Assembly (NCBI RefSeq): GCF_002776525.5 | Contig: NC_045437.1 | Span: forward strand, 137,778,944 to 137,842,943 | Length of the DNA: 64,000 bases | Source: Piliocolobus tephrosceles | Lineage: Eukaryota; Chordata; Mammalia; Primates; Cercopithecidae | Direction: 5' to 3' | Shown: positions 50,230 to 62,773 of the stretch, piece after piece | How positions within the stretch are numbered: position 1 is the stretch's first letter | Layout of the letters: each line of letters begins with the position of its first letter | Position numbers and translations under genes: made by a program | The notes under the pieces: model-generated | Told to the model about the DNA's origin: nothing | The model's database searches: none | What the model saw: only the letters and a program-made list of their open reading frames with translations

Positions 50230-51010
50230 TCTTCTCTTGTCTACTGAACAAAAGCCATGTTCTAAATTCTTCTTGTCCTCTCTCTGAGGACTTCTTATAT
50301 CCCTTCAAATAGAACCATCTCTCTGTCTTCTGAAATTCTATAGTTTTGTCCTATTTTATATTACTCATTGAGCTTCTACAAATAAAACTAAATCTCACTT
50401 CTTCCTAAATAGTAATTTTCCTGAGACAGAGAATCACATTTTAATTCTTCTTAAACCTGATGGTATTCAGCACAATGGCACATTCACCTTACTTTAGATT
50501 TTGGATCTGATTCTCTACCCCATCTCCACTATCCCATTTCAGATACTTTCTGTCTTTCTCTGAAGACATGGCATCAGCCTCTGTATTATTCATCCTCACT
50601 CTGATCTCATCGATGCCCCTTCACTATGCCCTACAATTATTATTTTCCATGCTGCCACAGCACAAGAGTCTTCCTTATATGTTCAGCTGGTCATGCCATT
50701 CCTCTTCTCTGAAATTTTTGGTGATTCTACCTGGCTACTGATTTATGTATATACACCTTATTCTGGTTTCTGAGATCCTATTTGATCTGTTTCTATCCTG
50801 TTTTCCTATCTTATCTCCCATTGTTTCCCCTCACCAAATGGCTCCTGGTAATTTTCTGCTCACCAAAACCACCCCATGTGGGCTTTCCTCTTTCCTGTGA
50901 TGGTACCTTTGCCTCTCCTCCAATTCTACCTGCATTCCTCAATTTCCCCACCTGATGTATGCACCTCACTATGCCGGCTGCCTTTTATCTTTAATTCCTA
51001 GTAAGATAAC
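50230..51010 (+). mobile_element. L2-like sequence, decayed
   Basis: Pyrimidine-rich sequence with scattered L2 3' UTR matches ('atgccattcctcttctctga', 'ttttcctgagacagagaatc'). Boundaries are uncertain and more than one L2 copy may be present. Confidence 0.4.
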
Positions 51011-51790
51011 TACACAAACCTGGACTTCATCCTGACACTTCCCTCTCCCACCCTACCCTTCCAAATCCAACCCAACAACTAATATCACGACTAAGTGCTA
51101 CTGATTTTAACCCCTAATCATGTATTGAATCAGTCAATTTCTCTATGTCTACTTCTAACGCCACTGCAATCTGTTGTCTTGACTATCCACCAAATGCCTA
51201 ATTGGTCTCTTTCTACTTTCTTTCTTGTTCTGCAGTGCAATCTAATCAAGTCACTCCTATGCTCAAAATTGTTTCTGAATAACCTAAAGACAAAGACCAA
51301 AATATATATTATAGCCTACCAAACTCCTGCAAAGTTAGCCAAAATGCAAGGTTGGCTACTATCTTTACAGTTTTGTTCCACACCAGGTTATCCATACAGC
51401 AGGACATTTCTTGGTGCCCTAACAACTCTGATCTTCTTTCAGAGCCTCAAATATGTCATGTTTCCTGGTTCCTCAGAACATCTAAACACATTGTGTACTC
51501 TGTCTAGAATGTCCCTTTTCTTTTCATCTTCTTAACCCTAGTCATATCTCCGAAGTCTTAGTTCAAATATAGTTTTTCCGAAAGAACTTTACTTAATGCT
51601 CCAGAGGTCCTCTGCTATATATTCTTATAGCACCCTGTGCCTCTTCACTGTGAATCTTTCACTGTGTAATTTGATCTTTTTATAGATTATTTAAATAATG
51701 TCTTCCTACTGTAGCTGTATCGCCCTATGAAGGCAATAACCTCTGGGTTTTGTGCACTACTCATCTCTTATAGTGGATTTAAATTTTGAC
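51011..51790 (+). mobile_element. L2 LINE 3' region
   Basis: 'cacttccctctcccacccta', 'gtcttgactatccaccaaat', 'aatcaagtcactcctatgct', 'tagaatgtcccttttctttt', 'agtcttagttcaaatatag' and 'gccctatgaaggcaataacc' follow L2 order. The longest open frame of the window (146 codons, 51095-51535) lies here by chance. Confidence 0.7.
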
Positions 51791-51799
51791 ATAGGAATT

Positions 51800-51945
51800 T
51801 GTTGTATGACCAAGCCAATTACTTCAAATCTCTTTTTACCCATCTGTAAATGTGTGTTATTGCATAGTTTAAATGAAAAATGTTAGTAAAGCCCACAGAA
51901 TGATATTTAGTATACAATAAATGTATATTAATGATACTATTTTCA
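51800..51945 (+). mobile_element. MIR
   Basis: 'tatgaccaagccaattactt', 'cccatctgtaaatgtgtgtt', 'tagtatacaataaatgtata' follow the MIR core to the 3' end. Confidence 0.75.
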
Positions 51946-52669
51946 TACTAATATTTGACAATACTGCCATCCAGCTTCTTGGATGTAGACCGTATCTTCC
52001 TTTTTAACCTCCACTTTGATGTGCCCCCCCTGTGATACTTTGAGTATAGAAAGCCACCAACAAATGAATATTTATTATTAACATCTTTACGGTAGGTCAG
52101 TTACAGCCTTTGTCATCTCTGCCACCATGCCCCTGTCTCTTTCTCCACCTCATTTGCTACAAGGAATTCCCAAACATGTAGAAAATAACAGTTTTATGAG
52201 TAATTCTAGCGCTAAAGAAAGGGAGGGCTTCATGGTAGGAATGAAAAAAGTATTTAAGAGCAGCCATGAGTCAACAAGACTACCACATGATTTAAGCCTG
52301 CCTGATCAGAGCCCTGCACTCATGTGAGAACAATGGGAGGTCCAAGGATGATCATGAGATGCAGTGCAGGCCAATGAGAACTGAAACTTTTCCTTGAGAT
52401 TGCTGGGAAAGCACTCTTGTTTTCCCCCATGAGATGTGAAACCAGAAGTTTACACGGGCTGGAGTTTGTACAGAATAAAATATGCAAAAAAAAATTAAAA
52501 AGATCTGGTTGCTGGTGACATTGATTTGCCTGAAATAAGCCACACTTGAAGCCAGGTATCCCTCAAGACTGTTTGGCTACATAACACAACACATTCCCTT
52601 TTAAAATATTAGCTATTTAAAATTAGGTTTCCTGTCAATTGCAATCAAAATAATCCAGAGAGATTTGTG
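51946..52669. other. Unique sequence, nothing recognised
   Basis: No recognisable repeat, RNA or coding signal. Confidence 0.4.
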
Positions 52670-52830
52670 GCCTCAAAAAAGCAGTTGAATTTAGCTAAAT
52701 TTTAAAGAGTGTAAGGCCTATAAAGGAAGAAGAAAATTCTAGGCAAAGAGAGTAACAAGACTAACACAGGAAGGCCTGAAAAAACAGTGCGTTCAGTGAA
52801 CTGCAAATAGAGGATGATTCTTGTCTTCAA
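52670..52830 (-). mobile_element. L2 fragment
   Basis: 'attctaggcaaagagagtaa', 'gtgcgttcagtgaactgcaa' match the reverse L2 3' UTR ('cattccaggcagagggaaca', 'gtgttcggggaactgcaag'). Confidence 0.6.
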
Positions 52831-52859
52831 TGTAAAAGAAAAAAGACTGATCAGTCTCT

Positions 52860-52960
52860 GAGGACATCTATTTCCTGAGAGCTAGGATTCCCCATAGCTT
52901 CCACCGTGTACCTTGCCCATAGTGGACTCAGCAAATGTTAAATTAATAAGCAAGTGAAGT
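52860..52960 (+). mobile_element. L2 3'-end fragment
   Basis: 'cgtgtaccttgcccatagtg' then 'gactcagcaaatgttaaat' corresponds to the L2 3' end. Confidence 0.5.
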
Positions 52961-53399
52961 CATGGAAATGTGAAGGGAAATACAGAAATGCCCAGAGGAA
53001 GGAGAAATCCTCAGGGAGGAGAACGGAGGAAAACTACCTAATTTCTTCTCTCACTTCATTAGATAAATGGTGAGAAAGGTTGGCTTTGAAAACTAACTAC
53101 TGGCTACTGTACAAATATTAGTGTCATAAAGCATGCAAATTAAAATGCTGCTGCAGACCGATAAAATTTCATTAGCTATCCAGTGTTTATTCTGAGACTA
53201 ATAATGATTCGAGCACAAAGAATGATAATTAATTGGTACCACTGATCCTGTCACACCACCTATTCCTCATGTGGCCAGGAGCCCCGCTAGGATGACAGTG
53301 TTTCAGAAAGACAGACATTGCGGCTGCCTGGAGACCACCATCGCTTGGAGACCACCATTATCAGTAGCAGACCTAGGCATGTGGCACTTGGCTGATGAA
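52961..53399. other. Unique sequence with a 17-bp near-tandem repeat
   Basis: At 53327-53360 ggagaccacca occurs twice 17 bp apart. No gene or transposon recognised. Confidence 0.4.
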
Positions 53400-53795
53400 T
53401 TGCTCTTCTCTCCACCCAGGATATTCTTCCTCTCTTCACCACATTTACTCATATCTTCCTCGAGGTCTTCAGCTTAAACATCACTTCTTCAGTGAAGCCT
53501 TCTCTGATAAGATTGAGTCTTCCATGCTCTCATAGTTACTCGGATTTCTCGTTGTTTAAACTAAACCTAGTTACAATATATATATTTTTTAATCAGGATA
53601 TTAAAAAAATATCTGGATATTTAATCTGGATATTCATCCACTTCATAGTGGATGAATTTTGGCTTTCCTTCTGGACTACAGCCTCTTTGAGGATGGGGAC
53701 CGTAGCATGCCTAATTCTCATTCTGGTATCCCTCTCGTTACTGCCTGGCACAGATCTGCACAAAAGGTGGGTGCTCAGAGTTTGTTGAATGAACA
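53400..53795 (+). mobile_element. L2 LINE 3' region
   Basis: 'cagtgaagccttctctgata' (53493-53512), 'agcctctttgaggatgggga' and 'tactgcctggcacagatctg', ending 'tttgttgaatgaac', follow the L2 3' UTR to its end. A TA/AT-rich insertion and a small perfect hairpin (53632-53657) lie in the middle. Confidence 0.8.
53632..53657. repeat. Perfect 11-bp inverted repeat, 4-base loop
   Basis: attcatccact and agtggatgaat pair perfectly around tcat. There is no T-run or other context suggesting a functional terminator. Confidence 0.9.
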
Positions 53796-53984
53796 GTATT
53801 GACTTTCTTGTAAACTGCATTGACTTCCTTTTAAATTTCATCTCTCTCTCTCCATCTCATCCTTCTGGCTCATCTTATTCTCTTGCTTTTTCCTAGGTTT
53901 GAAATTATTCCTAGGTTTGAAATAACGGAAGATAGAGTTCTAGGGAAAGCAAAAAGAATAAAGCTTGCCTACTGAAAAAAAGAA

Positions 53985-54165
53985 GTCAAATTTACGAAAA
54001 TAGATAAATGAAGAAAGTAATTTCAAAGAGTGACGTATGCTGTGAGGAAAATCAGACTGATGAGATGGAAAGTTAGGAGGGGGCTACTTCAGAGAGTAGG
54101 GTCAGAGAAAGCCTCAACAAGGAGGTTACTTCTGATGAGGAAAAGTCAGCACCAATGAAGGGACT
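53985..54165 (-). mobile_element. L2 fragment
   Basis: 'gtcagagaaagcctcaacaa' and ggaggttacttctgatgagg match the reverse L2 block 'gtcagggaaggcctcactgagaaggtgac'. Confidence 0.6.
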
Positions 54166-54257
54166 GGGGGAGGTGTAATTCAAGCAATCTTTATCATTTA
54201 CCCCTGTGCCTTATGGGACAGACAACTAAAAACCAGGAGAGAACACGCTGCTTACTA

Positions 54258-54370
54258 AGTGGCAGGACCCCTACATTCTACCCTGGTTCCAGATTTGACC
54301 CAAGTACTTAGCGTCTTGGCTTCTCAGTTTTCTCATCTGTGAAATGAAGTAATACTGTATTGTATAAAAA
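54258..54370 (+). mobile_element. MIR fragment
   Basis: 'cttctcagttttctcatctg' followed by tgaaatgaagtaatactgta is the MIR core; the 5' half is poorly matched. Confidence 0.6.
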
Positions 54371-54469
54371 GCAGAAAATTTCTTTGACATCTCTTCTGGT
54401 TTTAAAATTGATGTGTTTATGAAAAAGTCTGCCCTATCTGGGTGTTTTGGGAAGCACAGGTATTTTCAA

Positions 54470-54900
54470 CTCATTTGATCCAGAGTCTTTTTAAGATTTA
54501 GCCCCAATTTTCCTGTTAAATTTCCTTTTTGGTCATTCCTCCATTTCCCTCAATACATCCTATGCATCAAACGTAAGTATCCAGTGTTCCCTATACATAC
54601 CTTTGGCTTCCCTACATTTCTTGCATTTGCTTTCTGAATAGAATGCTCTTTCTCTCATGTCTGGAAATCGAAGTCCTCCCCAACCTAGACACCAAGCAAC
54701 ACTTTTGCTGCATTACCATGGAGTCTTCCTAGATGCTAATAGTAAATGTCTCACTTTCTAGACTTGCTTTGATACTTTTGTCTTTGTTCTGGCACTGTCA
54801 CCATGTCCACCCTAAGGAAAAGTTATCTGTGCCCAAATTTTCTCTTCTGGTTGACTCTAAGCCCCTTAAAATCAACTGCTGCCCTCCCTATTGCCTTATA
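54470..54900 (+). mobile_element. L2 LINE 3' region
   Basis: 'cttgcatttgctttctgaat', 'agaatgctctttctctcatg' and 'ttgactctaagccccttaaa' follow the L2 3' UTR. Confidence 0.65.
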
Positions 54901-55689
54901 CGTAAGAGGCACTACATCACACTATACAAACGGAGGTGTTTATTAAAAGACTTTTTGGCAAAGAGCATATTAACAAGTGCTGGCCAATTAATTTCTTCTT
55001 GAGCGGCAGCTATTATTGACCTCAAAGAGTTACCTTCAATGAGCAATGCCTTCCCTGGATGTGGGAGTAGAGTACACCAGTACACGTGCCTTGAATTCAC
55101 CATACCTGGTTTAGGTTATGTAGGTTTGCCCAGATGACAGACAGGAAACAGATATCTAGGATCTTGAATAGGAGGCAGAGTCTACTCTGCTTAGTATCTG
55201 GATAAGGAGTGACCTCCTAGGAATATTAGTTGCTTTAGACTTTTGCATGCCAAGCAGAGTTCCCTCTTCATAGTTTTAACCTCCCACCAAGATATTGGTT
55301 ATATTGTTGATTGTCACAGTCATCAGCTAGTCCTTGTAAGTATTGTTCAGTTCAAATTAACATATTTGAGGACACTGTGAGATCTCCTGAGGATAATGGT
55401 GCAATGTTCTTTCAAACTGCCATTTCTGATCATGCCTGTGCCTATGATGATAATTGTACTATTGTGCTAGGAATTTATCAAAGAATAGTCTTAAAAGTAG
55501 GCAAATTGGGTGGTGGTTATACAAAAAAAATAATAATAATAATCCCCTCTGTCAATTGTGATGCATTCCTGAAAATTCAGTCAGTGAAGGTTGACTTGCA
55601 CTTTTGCCTTCCTATAAAAAGAGATGCCCTCAAGTTGAAATAACAGTGTCAGCTTATGCGCAGCACCCTGTCCTTTATAAAACCCCTTG
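54901..55689. other. Unique sequence, nothing recognised
   Basis: Contains a 110-codon plus-strand open frame (55311-55643) with no recognisable domain; it includes an AAT-repeat-encoded Ile run, so it is probably chance. No other signal. Confidence 0.35.
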
Positions 55690-55850
55690 ACTTCCATTAT
55701 TTCATTTATTCTCATAATCAACACACTATGAGGCAGAACACACAGGGAGTCTAATCATGTTCTGGAGAGGGGAACTGATGTCCAATCATTCACTCAAAAT
55801 TACTCTCCAAGGAAGTATCAAGTTGGAATTAGAGCCCAGGTCTTCTCTCT
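55690..55850 (-). mobile_element. MIR
   Basis: 'attatttcatttattctcat', 'aacacactatgaggcagaac', 'ggaattagagcccaggtctt' follow the reverse MIR. Confidence 0.75.
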
Positions 55851-55896
55851 ATTTCTGGTGATATTTCCTTCTATATGAAATGGTGTCAACATTTAT

Positions 55897-55952
55897 CTCA
55901 CTTTAGGCAGTTGTCCTCACTTTAGGGAGTTGTCCTCACTTTAGGGAGTTGC
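55897..55952 (+). repeat. 19-bp tandem repeat, about 2.9 copies
   Basis: ctcactttaggcagttgtc (55897-55915), then the same with gg for gc (55916-55934), then a third partial copy to about 55952. Confidence 0.92.
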
Positions 55953-56254
55953 TTAGATCAATTCTGTTAATTATCTTTTTATAAGGAGTATTGAGGGCCT
56001 TAGAGAAGTGGGGAAGGTAGGTGATAGCAAAGAGAGAGACACTAAAGAGGATAAGAGGAAGAATACAGAAACAAAAAATTGCATATAAGTGTTGTTGCCA
56101 GCCAAAGGGGCCATTTAACAGCATCTCATAATCGATAGCATAGGAACTGTGCTGTAGTTTCCTTCAAACATATCAACAGTCCATTGTTTCGTGTGGAATT
56201 CATTTACTTCCCTCTAGAAACACAACCCTGCCAGCTCCATGGTAATGGATTTTT
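55953..56254. other. Unique sequence, nothing recognised
   Basis: No recognisable repeat or coding signal before the old L1 begins. Confidence 0.35.
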
Positions 56255-58548
56255 AAATTTTTGTTTTGAAATAATCATTGATTACCTACTATTTACCCCA
56301 GTGGTAACTGGGTAATCTTGTGAAACTATAATACTTGATCACAGTCTGGACGTTGACATTGATACAGTCAAGATACAGCACATTACCATCATCTAAAGGA
56401 TTATTTTGCCCTTTTATAACCTGTTTCCCAATTGCTTCCCATCTCCTACCTTTTCCTTAACCCCTGAATACTAATAATCTGTGCTCCATTTCAATAATTT
56501 TGTCATAAGAATGTAATGCAAATTGAACCTTATATTATGCAACCTTTTAGGACATTTTTGATCTGAAGAAAAAAATCTCTAAAAATTCATCTATGTTGTC
56601 ACATGAATCAATAGATCAAGAAGTCACTTTTGATTGATTTATTTTAGCTTGGTAACATTCCACAGGATGGATATGCCACAGTTTGGATAACCATTTACCT
56701 CTTGAAAGTCATCTGGTTTGTTTCCAGTTTTAGATAATTATGATAAAGCTACTGTAAACATTTTTGTACACATTTTTATGTGAACATGCATTTTAACTTC
56801 TCTGGGATAATGTCCAGGACTGCATTGCTGGATTATATGGTAGTTATATGTTTTGTCTTTTAAGAAACTGGCACACTGTTTTCTAGATGGCTGTACACTT
56901 TTATGTTTCATTAGTAAGGTGACAAAGTGGTGAAGTTTTCCCAGATTCTCACAAGCATTTGGTAGTTTATTTTTTATTTTAGTCATCCTACTAGGTCTGT
57001 AGTGACATCTCACTGTGATTTTGTTTTGCCTTTCTCTCTTGGCTACTGATATTGAGCAGTTTTCTCACATGTTTGTCATCTGTTTTTATTCTCTTCTGTG
57101 AAATATCTCTTCCTGATTTTTGTACATTTTCTAATTTAATTATTTGATATTTTAGTGTTACAGTTTGAGTTCTTTACATGTTATAGATACTAGTCATTTG
57201 CCAGATATGGTTTTGTAAATGTTTTCTCCCACTCTGTAGCTTGTCTTTTCATCTCTTAACAGTCATTCACAAAGCAAAAGATGTTAATATTAATGAAGTT
57301 CAGTTCCTCGATTTTTCCTTTTATGAATGATGCTTTTGGTGTCAAATCTAAAAGCTCTTTGCCTAGCACTAGATCCTGAAGATTTTGTTTTTCCTTCTAA
57401 AAGTTTTATAGCTTTATTTTTATGTTTAAGTCTGTTATCAATTTTGAGTTCATTATTATAAGGTGTGAGGTTTAGATTATGATAGTGTTTTTCTTTTTTT
57501 CCTGGGCTATGGATGTCCAATTTTTCCTTCACCATTTGTTAAAAAGGCTCTTTTACCTCTACCAAATTGCATCTGTACTTTTGTCAAAAATTGGGCATAT
57601 TTGTGTGCATCTTATTCTGACTTATCCATTCATATTGGTGTATATATCTGTATCTCCACCAATGCTATACAGCCTTGACTTCTGAAGTTATATATTAAAT
57701 CTTTAGATCAAATAAACTGATCATTTCTACTTTTTCTTCTCAAAATGCTACTATCCATTTGAGTTCCTTTGCATTTTCATATATGTTTTTGTTTAACGTT
57801 GCATATATCTATAAAAACCCTTACTGGGGTTTTGATAGGAATTACATCAAACCTCTATTTCAATTTACCTACAGTTGACATCTTTTCTATATTGAGTCTT
57901 CTAATCCATTAACTCAGTATGTTTCTCTGTTTATTTAGGTATATTTTGATTTCTTTCATTAGTGATTTTTGTTTTCAGCATACAAGTCCTATACGTGTTT
58001 TGTTAGGTTTACATCTAAGTATTTTATTTTTTTCTTTTGAGCTATTATACATCATTTTATTTTTAATTTTGACATCGTATGCCCATTGCTGAGATATAGG
58101 TATTCAGTTAATTTTTATATGTTTATCCTGTATATTATGGCCTTGCTGAACCAACTTTTGTATTCTAGGTGTTTTCTTTTTTGTGTGTATGTGTGGATTC
58201 TTGGAATATTCTTTGTAGTAGTCCTGTGGTCTCCAAATGTGATTTTATTTTTTCCTGTCTGAACTGTATGCCCTTTATTTTCTTTACTTGTCTATCACAC
58301 TGGCCAGAAATTCCAGCACTGTGCTAAATTGAGTGTTAAGAGCAGATAACTTTGTCTTGTACCCCAATCTTAGAGGAAAAGTATTCAGTGTTTTACCACT
58401 AAGTTTAATGTTAGCTGTGGTATGTGTGTGGGGATGTGGGGGTGTGTGTAGATGCTCTTTATCAAGTTGAGGAAATTTCCTTCTATTCCTACATTTCTGA
58501 GAGTTTCTGTAACTGTCAATGGGTCCTGCATAAATTGCTATGTTATCT

Positions 58549-58848
<300 letters not shown>

Positions 58849-58989
58849 ATGTCATCTATTTTCATCTCTAACCCAGGACTATGTTGGATTATATTGGCAT
58901 ATTTTTGCATATTGAACCAGACTTGTATCCAAGAAATAAATTCCACTTGGTCATGATTTATAATTATTTCCATAGATTGCTAAATTATT

Positions 58990-59407
<418 letters not shown>

Positions 59408-59755
59408 TAAAAGAATTGGAAAGTGTTTCCTCCTCCTCCTCTTCTTTGCTCTAGAAGTGATTGGGTGGAATTGGTGTTATTTCTTTTTAATCATTTGGTT
59501 AAATTCTTCAGCAAAACCATCTGGGGTTGGAGATTCCTGTATGGGGCGTTTCTAAATTATGAATTTAGTTTCCTTAATAGTTATTGGGCTATTCAAATTC
59601 TATGTTTTACATTGAATGTGTTGTGATAGCTTCAAGGAATTGATCCATTTCATCTAAGCTGTCAAATGTGTAACCGTAGAGTTGTTCATAGTATCCCCTT
59701 ATTCTCCTTTATATGTTTACGGTCTCTGTAATGGCATCCCCTGTGACATTCCTGA

Positions 59756-60340
59756 TACACGTCCTGGAGGGAGAGAAGGTATGGAGGGAGAGAAGGTGTG
59801 CCTCCTTACTGGGTTTGGGTGGAAGTCCAGGTTCCCCCATACGATTTACTCTGATACTGATAGGGATTGGAGCTTGTTACCGCCCAGCAGGGATAAAAGT
59901 TTCAGTTCCTCACTTGGCCAGACAGCACCCTGGCGGGGTTGGGGGAGGCTGGCACTCCTTGTTACAACATGGTGAGAGTGGAAGTGAGGAGTCAGAGTGG
60001 CTGCAGGGGTGCCATTATTGGCTAAACATTTTCTGTTTTTGCCTGAACGCTCTGCTTTGACTGGAGAAAGTCTTTTGATGTTGCTTGGCTTGTTCGTGCC
60101 TATTGGTATTTCCAGTTAGCTGGCTTTACCAGCACTTAGTCTGGGTTGTATGATGCAAAAAAGAAAACCCAGGAAACTCAGCCATGTCATCATTCAGGGC
60201 ACAGTTCCCTCTCCAGTCTGCCACCTTCTGTCCAGTTTTCAGAGTCGTCTTAGTTTGTCTTATAATGTTCAGCATTTTTATTTGTGCTTAACAGGAGAAA
60301 TAGGGATAGTTGTTATCTATTCTGTTTTCTCCGTAGCGTG
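59756..60340 (-). mobile_element. Possible old L1 non-coding part
   Basis: 'tgatgttgcttggcttgttc', 'gcacttagtctgggttgtat', 'catgtcatcattcagggcac' recall the reverse complement of L1M non-coding sequence, but 59756-60050 is GC-richer and unmatched. A 17-bp tandem duplication (ggagggagagaaggt unit) lies at 59766-59799. Confidence 0.4.
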
Positions 60341-60539
60341 CTGCTTTACTTTAATAACAGACATGTGCCTAGAAGCATGCCTGATGTCCGAATAGTTTTT
60401 ATTTAAAGACATTTTAATCCATATATAAAACCGTAGGATTTAGAAAAATGAACAAAAGACCAGAGAAGATAAAGAAGATTGAGTTTCCAAGGAGTGGCAA
60501 GTCATCTGATATAGCTCTGATATAATGGGTGCATGGCAG
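60341..60539. other. Unique sequence, nothing recognised
   Basis: No recognisable signal. Confidence 0.35.
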
Positions 60540-60640
60540 GGCCTAAAGAGAAGGGGTTGGAGATAAGAACCTTGAGCAGTTTGAATTTCTTCTGTGCTAA
60601 CAGGAAGCCATTGAAGGCTATTGTGCAGACCGGAGCATGG
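60540..60640 (-). mobile_element. L2 fragment
   Basis: 'caggaagccattgaaggcta' then ttgtgcagaccggagcatgg matches the reverse L2 block 'gggagccattgaaggattttaagcaggggag'. Confidence 0.5.
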
Positions 60641-61574
60641 CTTGAGGGCATTTTCAAGGTTGCCCTCCTGTAACATGCCCTCTGAGATGACAAGAGCTCG
60701 AGCTAGTGACATACATAGGTATTGAAACATTTAACATGACAATTATAATATAGTTGAACATGGTCAAAAATGAGGTTTTTCCAGACTGATTTGTGTACTG
60801 AATCAGAAGTGCCTACAATGATTTATACAAAAGCTAGTAACACCATCCAGCTGTTTACTCTGCATACCTGTAATCTGTACAGTTATTTCATAATGATAAA
60901 TTATGCAATTAGACTTCCATCACTATAGATACAAACACTACAGAAAAACTGATTACGGTTTTGTATTCCCTTGGTGCATTAATAGAATCAATTATGCTGT
61001 GTTTTCAATATGACAAACTGCTGGAGAGATTGTGCATGATTTTTTCCCTCATTTTTTGTATTGTTAATTTGCCTGGTAATTATCTCTTCAGGCAAGACTT
61101 GAGGTTACTGAGACAAATCATTTGGGAAAACTGGAGACCAGGGATGAGAAGTCCTTTTGAGGGTTCATCTTCACTGTGCTGTCTTGTATATTGTGTCTTC
61201 TCAGTCCTCACCTGTGGGCTTTGAGCAAGCATGTCAGATCATTTTGCTTTGGAGAATAGACCACGGGTAGAGAAAAAAAAAAAAGATGAGATTTTTTTCC
61301 TAATTTTTAAACATTATTATAACTATTTAATTTTTACGATGGAACTATTTCTAAGTGAAATCTCATTTGCACCTCAATGCATTAAAGAGCTGACTGGGAG
61401 GTGCTCTGGCCGAAATAGGAGAGTTTGCCAGGATTTCCCTGCCTGCCTTCAGGAGCCATTCTATTACGGGAACCCCAGAGACAAATCTGCAGAAATAATA
61501 GGCCTGGTTTGAAACATCGCAGTTCTGCCTGACTTGGTTGTATTCTTTGATGTTTACAGATGAGAAAATCCATT
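60641..61574. other. Unique sequence, nothing recognised
   Basis: No recognisable repeat, RNA or coding signal; two short plus-strand open frames (87 and 93 codons) have no known homology. Confidence 0.35.
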
Positions 61575-61680
61575 TATTCATTTACTCCACAAATATTTAT
61601 CAAGTACCAACACCGCCAAGCACTGTGCTGGGAACTGAGACTATAACACTAAACAAGATAGAGGGTAAGAGACTCACAGA
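61575..61680 (-). mobile_element. L2 3'-end fragment
   Basis: 'ttcatttactccacaaatat', 'gccaagcactgtgctgggaa' and 'aacactaaacaagatagagg' are the reverse L2 3' terminus reading inward. Confidence 0.75.
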
Positions 61681-62171
61681 GACTATTGACTCCTAGTCTT
61701 TGGACCCCTCTCTAGAAAGCATGCTCCTCTGTGGTCCCCACAATGCACATATTGGGTTTGTTTGCCTCTTCAGTGTTTGCCTTTCTCCTCCCCTACTCAG
61801 GTGGACAGTGACCTCATGCTCTCTCTAATAAGTCCTCCAAAGAAAAAATATCTATCTAAAAATAGCTATCTACTATGTTCCTTCTAAGAATAATTAATTG
61901 TCCCACAATACTGTTGAAAGTAGGAAGGGGCTTTTAGGAAACCAGGAGTCGAGTAATGTTTTTTTTAAAACTGTGGTTGTGTTTTGTTTGATTGATTGTT
62001 TGCAAACTGTAGTGGCATGCCTATCCTTTCTGAGCCCAATAGCTGGTTGGTGAAAAGTTTCTGCTACTTCTAGCCTTATTTCAGATGTTGTTTTCCTTTG
62101 TAGAGATATACACTTCTCTAATCCACAAACTCCATCTCTTGCTTCATTTATCTAATTTAAAGAAGCAATAG
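61681..62171. other. Unique sequence, nothing recognised
   Basis: No recognisable repeat, RNA or coding signal. Confidence 0.35.
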
Positions 62172-62430
62172 AAGTTGGATTTCCAGATTTAGCAAATTAA
62201 AACATGGAACACCCAGTTAATTTGAATTACAGGTCAATAACAAATACTTTTATGTATTAATATATCCTAAATAATATATGGCACATTTTTATACTAAAAA
62301 GTATTAAATTACTATTTTTAATATAAACATGACACTAAGTATCGCAGAGATCATATGCATTCTAAAATATTATTAACCATTTATCTGAAATTCAGACTTA
62401 ACTGTCATGTTTTGTCTGGTAACACTAGGT
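62172..62430. mobile_element. Ancient palindromic DNA-transposon-like element
   Basis: The left part ('gatttagcaaattaaaacat', 'cacccagttaatttgaatta') and the reverse complement of the right part ('tatctgaaattcagacttaa', 'gttttgtctggtaac') are similar over about 50 bp, around an AT-rich centre with 'tttatactaaaaagtatta'. This matches a recalled mammalian palindromic repeat ending 'tttgctaaatctggcaaccct'; I cannot name the family with confidence. Confidence 0.6.
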
Positions 62431-62690
62431 AGACCACAGTGATTACAATTACTAGCTAAGTAGTAAGTCAGACTGGAGTTCTGTCAATTTCTAACTTGCC
62501 AATTTACTTATAAACTTCAATTTTCACATCTTTAAAATAGAGATAGACAAGGCAACCTATTTTCTGTGCTTGTTGAGAGTATTACATGCATGAATGCTTT
62601 TACAGTGCCCTGCAACTGCATTTTTTTTTTACAGTAAGCTTTTAATTGATGGTGGCTGTTTTTCTTCTTTTGAACTCCAGAAAACATCAG
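62431..62690. other. Unique sequence, nothing recognised
   Basis: No recognisable signal. Confidence 0.35.
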
Positions 62691-62732
62691 TGTGTATGTG
62701 TATACATATATACACACACATAGAGAGAGCGA

Positions 62733-62772
<40 letters not shown>
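62691..62772 (+). repeat. TG/TA/GA compound repeat with (TG)18
   Basis: A self-complementary gtgtatacatatatacacaca-like stretch (62695-62720), a GA stretch, then a pure (GT)n at 62737-62772. Confidence 0.95.

Positions 62773-62773
<1 letters not shown>

Noticed and set aside
51095..51535. 146-codon plus-strand open frame, the longest in the window
   Set aside because: It lies inside L2 3'-UTR sequence (agtcactcctatgctcaaaa-type blocks), is hydrophobic and low-complexity, and has no domain.
52310..52490. Possible hAT or LTR fragment ('caggccaatgagaactgaaa')
   Set aside because: Short resemblance to several mammalian repeats, but no consistent order of matches.
55311..55643. 110-codon plus-strand open frame
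   Set aside because: No domain or family resemblance, and a poly-Ile run from an AAT repeat; length is within chance for 64 kb.
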